Source of the DNA: Thiohalospira halophila DSM 15071
GTDB taxonomy: Bacteria; Pseudomonadota; Gammaproteobacteria; Thiohalospirales; Thiohalospiraceae
Direction: 5' to 3'
Assembly: GCF_900112605.1 (NCBI RefSeq)
Contig: NZ_FOMJ01000001.1
Coordinates: 148,577-212,576 of the forward strand
Length of the DNA: 64,000 nt
Part shown: positions 60,678 through 64,000 of the stretch, piece after piece
Numbering within the stretch: position 1 is the first letter of the stretch
Layout of the letters: each line of letters starts with the position of its first letter
The notes under the pieces: generated by a model
Databases searched by the model: none
What the model saw: only the letters and a program-made list of their open reading frames with translations
What the model was told of the DNA's origin: nothing
Program-made: the position numbers and the translations under genes

Positions 60678-62342
60678 TCATCGAACAACGGCCAGGCCGC
60701 GCAGGCGGGAGAGGGCGGCAGCCACTTCCTGCAGGCGCGGGCGGGCCAGGTCGCCGTCGGGGCGCTCCGTGATCGCCTCCCAGTCCGCCTCCAGCCACTT
60801 GGCGATGGCCGCCGGGGCGGCCTCGAGGGTCCCGCCCTGCTGGCCCAGGCGCGCCAGGACCTGGCCGATGGCGCGCAGCTGGGCCCGGTCCGCCAGGGGC
60901 TCCACCGCCGAGAGATCCAGGGTGTGCTCTCCCACGCTCAGGGTGTCGTCGTCCCGGACCTTGATCCGGACCCGGCCCTTGCGCTCCCGGGGATCCAGGG
61001 AGTCGGCCCGGATCCGGCGCGGCGTGGGCCGGGTCAGCGGGCGGTCGGGCAGGGCGCGCTCCCCGGCCGGGTGGTCCGCCGTGACCTGCCGGGCGCGCGC
61101 CGTGGCGTCCAGGGGCCGGTAGGCCTGCATCTGGATCACCGTGTCGGCGTGGTCCAGGTAGTCCCCGGAGCCGCCCATGACCAGCACGGTGGAGACGCCG
61201 TGGACGTCGCGCAGCTCCCGGATCCGGTCGAGGAAGGGGGTGATGGGCTCATCGGCCGGGGCCACCAGCGCCTGCATGCGCCGGTCCCGGATCATGAAGT
61301 TGGTGGCGGAGGTGTCCTCGTCCACCAGGAGCGTGGAGGTGCCCGCCTCCAGCGCCTCCATGACCGCCGCCGCCTGGCTGGTGGAGCCGGAGGCCAGGTC
61401 GGTGGAGAAGTCCTCGGTGGGCTTGTCCAGCGGCAGGTCGTGGATGAAGGGGGAGAGGTCGACGCCGGTGACCGCGCGACCGTCCTCGGCGCGGATGCAG
61501 GCGGCATCGGGGTTGGTGACCACTTGTTCCCGGCCATCGCCGGGACGGTGGTCGAAGACCCCGACCTTCAGGGCGTTGAGCAGGGTCGACTTGCCGTGGA
61601 AGCCGCCGCCCACCAGCAGGGTGATCCCCTTCGCGATCCCGAGGCCGCGCACCGGCCCGGCGTTCGGTGCCGCCAGGGTGACCGCCAGGCTCTCCGGCGG
61701 TTCGAAGGGGATGGCCCCCTGCAGCGGCCGGTCATCGATCCCGGAGGCGCGCGGCAGCACCGCGCCCTCGGCCACGAAGGCCACCAGGCCGCGCTCGGCC
61801 AGGGCCGCGCGCAGGGCCACCTGGTCCTCCACCGCGTCGCAGTGGGCCCGAAGGGCCGCCTCGTCCCGCTGGCCCGGCTCCACGGCGGTGGCCACCCGCT
61901 CCGGGAGCTTCTCGGTGAGCAGGGTCGCCGCCTGGCGGCCCAGGATCTTGCGCCCCGCCGCCGGCAGGTGGACGGTGAAGCGCAGCTCCACCCCGGCCTC
62001 CGTAAAAAGGCAGGCCGTGCGGTCCAGCACCGTCTGTGCCCCGGCATCGATGGCGAGATCGCGCTCGTCCCTCACCGCCCGGCGGAAGTTGCGCGCCAGC
62101 CAGTCCCGCGCGGCGCGCGCACGGACCGGGGTTGCCGTGGCGTGTTCCGGCAACCCGGCGACCGCCCACGGTACGACGACCCGCGCCCGGGAAGGGGCGG
62201 CAAAGGGATCCGCCTGGACGTGGTCGATGGACAGGGTGAAGCGGTCGAAGGCGTGGCGGCCGGCGATGTCCTTGTAGGCCTTGTAGCCCTTGCCGTCGAT
62301 GCGGTGGAGCGTGTTCTCGAGTTCGTGCGGATTGTTTCCCAT
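60678..62342 (-). CDS. ABC-class P-loop ATPase (ABC_ATPase family)
   Basis: ATPase of 554 residues. The N-terminal half (1-230) is the conserved extension of the predicted ATPase-of-the-ABC-class family, with IDGKGYKAYKDIAGRH and GIDDRPLQGAIPFEPP. Walker A is LVGGGFHGKSTLLNAL, the signature-like motif is FSTDLASGSTSQAAAVMEAL, and Walker B is STLLVDEDTSATNFMIRD. Homologues such as trypanosome MRB1590 bind RNA. It is not a transporter subunit: no membrane partner is nearby. Confidence 0.85.
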   Translation of the reverse strand: MGNNPHELENTLHRIDGKGYKAYKDIAGRHAFDRFTLSIDHVQADPFAAPSRARVVVPWAVAGLPEHATATPVRARAARDWLARNFRRAVRDERDLAIDAGAQTVLDRTACLFTEAGVELRFTVHLPAAGRKILGRQAATLLTEKLPERVATAVEPGQRDEAALRAHCDAVEDQVALRAALAERGLVAFVAEGAVLPRASGIDDRPLQGAIPFEPPESLAVTLAAPNAGPVRGLGIAKGITLLVGGGFHGKSTLLNALKVGVFDHRPGDGREQVVTNPDAACIRAEDGRAVTGVDLSPFIHDLPLDKPTEDFSTDLASGSTSQAAAVMEALEAGTSTLLVDEDTSATNFMIRDRRMQALVAPADEPITPFLDRIRELRDVHGVSTVLVMGGSGDYLDHADTVIQMQAYRPLDATARARQVTADHPAGERALPDRPLTRPTPRRIRADSLDPRERKGRVRIKVRDDDTLSVGEHTLDLSAVEPLADRAQLRAIGQVLARLGQQGGTLEAAPAAIAKWLEADWEAITERPDGDLARPRLQEVAAALSRLRGLAVVR

Positions 62343-62459
62343 GGGATCACCGTAACCTTCAGGGATATCAGCCGGAAAGCACTCGCTGTTCCAGCCGCTG
62401 ATGCCCCTCTATACTGGCGGAGTTCGGATGAGTCTTACCGTGCCCGGAGAGAGAGCGGA
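62343..62459 (+). promoter_or_regulatory. Divergent intergenic region with TATACT promoter element
   Basis: 117 bp between the ABC-class ATPase and hicB. TATACT at 62410-62415 is a good -10 for hicB, with only a weak -35 (TTCCAG at 62389, spacing 15, or TGTTCC at 62387, spacing 17). AGAGAGCGGA precedes hicB. No strong dyad was seen. Confidence 0.4.
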
Positions 62460-62687
62460 ATGAGTACTAACAGGCAGCTAACCGCAGTGATCGAGAAAGA
62501 AGATGACGTCTACGTGGCATTCTGTCCCGAAGTCGATATCGTCAGCCAGGGGGAGAGCATCGAGTCTGCCCGAGCCAATCTGCGAGAGGCGCTGGAGCTG
62601 TTTTTCGAGGGGGCTCCCGAAGAAGAGGTCCGGGGGCGGTTTCACGAGGATATCTTCGTGACCAGCGTAGGCGTGGCTGTTGGGTAA
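62460..62687 (+). CDS. hicB: HicB-family antitoxin, short form
   Basis: Antitoxin of 75 residues with the partially degraded RNase H fold: LTAVIEKEDDVYVAFCPEVD, VSQGESIESARANLREALELFFE. This is the short HicB form lacking a C-terminal helix-turn-helix or ribbon-helix-helix, so self-repression must be weak or depend on another protein. It precedes hicA and overlaps it by 8 bp. Confidence 0.9.
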   Translation: MSTNRQLTAVIEKEDDVYVAFCPEVDIVSQGESIESARANLREALELFFEGAPEEEVRGRFHEDIFVTSVGVAVG

Positions 62688-62904
62688 GCTCAGGCCGCTG
62701 TCGGGGAAACAGGTCATGGCGATCCTGGCCAAGCACGGGTTCGAGGAGGTGCGTCGGCGAGGAAGCCATGTACTCATGCAGAAACAGGACGAAGGAGGGA
62801 CGACAACCATCCCCGTGCCGGACCACAAGGAACTCAAGATCGGGACGATGCAGTCCATCGTGCGACAGTCCGGGCTGCCCCGAGCCGAGTTCGAGCAGGA
62901 TTGA
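62680..62904 (+). CDS. hicA: HicA-family mRNA interferase toxin
   Basis: Toxin of 74 residues with the double-stranded RNA-binding-like fold: LRPLSGKQVMAILAKHGF, VRRRGSHVLMQ with the catalytic H30, and TTTIPVPDHKELKIGTM. It begins at TTG 62680, inside hicB. It cleaves mRNA. Antitoxin-first order is the minority but known arrangement for short HicB. Confidence 0.9.
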   Translation: MGKLRPLSGKQVMAILAKHGFEEVRRRGSHVLMQKQDEGGTTTIPVPDHKELKIGTMQSIVRQSGLPRAEFEQD

Positions 62905-62919
62905 TAGCAAGAACTCTGT

Positions 62920-62936
62920 TGTTCACGCCGTGAACA
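62920..62936. promoter_or_regulatory. Palindrome TGTTCACG-C-CGTGAACA
   Basis: A perfect 8-bp inverted repeat with a one-base centre, 15 bp after the hicA stop and 73 bp before the MarR-Sat start. It looks like an operator for a homodimeric repressor. No gene for one is in this stretch except the MarR domain itself. Confidence 0.5.
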
Positions 62937-62957
62937 TATGCTCCAATACCCCCTCGA

Positions 62958-62980
62958 CGGCCCCGGTACAGCCGGGGCCG
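62958..62980 (+). terminator. GC-rich hairpin before the MarR-Sat frame
   Basis: CGGCCCCGG-TACAG-CCGGGGCCG is a perfect 9-bp stem with a 5-base loop, followed by GTTGCTTGG. It may end hicBA transcription or act as an attenuator in the leader of the next gene, whose TTG lies 28 bp downstream. The T-run is poor. Confidence 0.45.
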
Positions 62981-62985
62981 GTTGC

Positions 62986-62996
62986 TTGGTAACCAA
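62986..62996. promoter_or_regulatory. Small dyad TTGGT-A-ACCAA
   Basis: A 5-bp inverted repeat 12 bp before the TTG start of the MarR-Sat frame. Its position, overlapping the ribosome-binding region, would suit autorepression by the MarR-type domain. It is short and may be chance. Confidence 0.3.
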
Positions 62997-63008
62997 CGGG
63001 AATCGGCC

Positions 63009-64000
63009 TTGGCGCTGGACGAGATCGCCTACAAGCTCCTGGTGCGGCTGGCCGAGCGGCCGGCGCTGACCCAGCGGCAGCTGGCGGGAGAGGTGGGGCT
63101 GTCGGTGGGCAAGACCCACAACGTCCTGCGCGAACTGGTGGCTGCGGGGCTGGTGGAGGCCGGCGACGCGCGCCGGCGCACCGGCACCGCCGGCTACCGC
63201 CTGACCCCGCAGGGGCGGCAGGAGAAGAGCCGGCAGACGCTGGGCTTCCTCCGCCGCAAGCGCGCCGAGTTCGAGGCCCTGCGCGCCGAGATCCACGACC
63301 TCTGGTCCCAGGCACCCGATTCCCCCGACCCATTCACCGGATTACCCACACGGACGGCAAGCACCATGGCACATTCCCTCATCGCTCCCCACGGCGGCTC
63401 CCTGGTGGACCGCATGCTCGACGACGCGGCGGCCGAGACCGAGCGGCGCGGCTCCCAGGACTACCCGGGCTGGACGCTGACCCACCGGCAGGCCTGCGAC
63501 CTGGAGCTGCTCATCACCGGCGCCTTCTCGCCGCTCATCGGCTTCATGACCCGCGCCGACTACGAGACGGTGCGCGATGACATGCGCCTGGCCGACGGCA
63601 CCCTGTGGCCCATGCCCATCACCCTGGACGTGTCCGAGGCTTTCGCCGAGAAGCTGAGCGAGGGCGACCGCATCGCCCTGCGGGACGAGGAGGGCGCCCC
63701 GGTGGCGGTGATGGATGTCCACGACATCTACCGCCCCCGCAAGGACCGCGAGGCGGAGGCCATCTTCGGCGCCGACGACCGCGCCCACCCGGCGGTGGCC
63801 TACCTCCACGACGAGGCCGGCCCGGTCTATCTCGGTGGCCCGGTCTACGGGGTGGAGCCGCCGGTCCACTACGACTTCAAGCACCTGCGCTACACCCCGG
63901 CGGAGATGCGCGCCCACTTCCAGAAGCTGGGCTGGTCCCGCGTGGTCGCCTTCCAGACCCGCAACCCCATGCACCGCGCCCACCAGGAGCTCACCTACCG
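63009..64000 (+). CDS. sat: MarR-type winged-helix domain fused in frame to ATP sulfurylase (5' part, runs off the window)
   Basis: One open frame, without a stop, runs from TTG 63009 to the window end (330 codons). Residues 1-100 are a MarR/EPS-associated winged helix: LDEIAYKLLVRLAERPALTQ, QLAGEVGLSVGKTHNVLREL and LGFLRRKRAEFEALRAEIHD. A Pro/Ser/Thr linker (about 101-119) leads to M120, where ATP sulfurylase starts: HSLIAPHGGSLVDRML, LLITGAFSPLIGFMTRADYE and FQTRNPMHRAHQEL (ATP motif). ATP sulfurylase makes APS from ATP and sulfate. A free Sat could start at ATG 63366, but no good ribosome-binding site precedes it. The C-terminus, and possibly an APS kinase domain, is cut off. Confidence 0.75.
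   Translation, partial: MALDEIAYKLLVRLAERPALTQRQLAGEVGLSVGKTHNVLRELVAAGLVEAGDARRRTGTAGYRLTPQGRQEKSRQTLGFLRRKRAEFEALRAEIHDLWSQAPDSPDPFTGLPTRTASTMAHSLIAPHGGSLVDRMLDDAAAETERRGSQDYPGWTLTHRQACDLELLITGAFSPLIGFMTRADYETVRDDMRLADGTLWPMPITLDVSEAFAEKLSEGDRIALRDEEGAPVAVMDVHDIYRPRKDREAEAIFGADDRAHPAVAYLHDEAGPVYLGGPVYGVEPPVHYDFKHLRYTPAEMRAHFQKLGWSRVVAFQTRNPMHRAHQELTY

Overview
This is a GC-rich, densely packed chromosomal segment from a gammaproteobacterium. The evidence is the MSHA pilus minor-pilin set mshC-D-O-P-Q, the queG/nnr-tsaE-amiC-mutL block, the dksA-gluQ-cbrX-cbrA-cbrB block and a complete type II secretion operon. Hopanoid precursor genes (hpnC/D/E), a multi-subunit Mrp-type cation/proton antiporter, a CbbY-type phosphatase and an ATP sulfurylase at the right edge fit a halophilic, sulfur-metabolising, possibly autotrophic lineage such as Ectothiorhodospiraceae or a relative. 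That placement is inference; there is no rRNA or tRNA gene here to test it.

Layout. 1-4357: end of an MSHA pilus operon (+). 4412-11152: eight-gene Mrp antiporter operon (+) with three ND5-like subunits and no full MrpA. 11171-14548: AmmeMemoRadiSam genes A and B with DUF2237 and YciI genes (-), divergent from the radical SAM gene (+). 14555-17469: yciK-hpnE-hpnD (-). 17612-28782: gspC-N (+). 28798-34076: YefM/YoeB, hpnC, lon, nudF and BrnTA. 34155-41865: pfkB and queG (-), nnr-tsaE-amiC-mutL (+), then a decayed VapBC pair where miaA-hfq would be expected. 42033-50672: a six-gene acetate operon (-): DUF294 protein, DUF4212 protein, SSS symporter, second DUF294 protein, exonuclease, acs. 50854-57164: ycgR, cbrB, cbrA, cbrX, gluQ (-). 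57290-62904: dksA, cbbY-like, degenerate HD-GYP, TacAT, ABC-class ATPase and HicBA. 63009 to the edge: an open frame joining a MarR-type winged-helix domain in frame to ATP sulfurylase.

How the genes work together. The clearest regulatory circuit is CbrA/CbrB with the acetate operon. A near-consensus sigma-54 promoter (50734-50748, minus strand) precedes the operon. Two GTTAC-N5-GTAAC dyads sit about 85 and 107 bp upstream of its expected start, where an NtrC-type activator such as CbrB would bind. A third copy of the dyad lies upstream of cbrX-cbrA-cbrB. Five toxin-antitoxin modules fall within 34 kb, one of them apparently decayed. Type II secretion, MSHA pilins and two c-di-GMP-type proteins (YcgR, degenerate HD-GYP) point to a surface-associated lifestyle with secretion.

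The best candidates for something undescribed are the MarR-Sat fusion frame, the catalytically substituted YciK, the Mrp cluster lacking MrpA with one subunit missing its TM5 glutamate, and the truncated VapB next to a VapC with no ordinary start codon. No CRISPR array, insertion sequence, prophage, tRNA or rRNA was seen.
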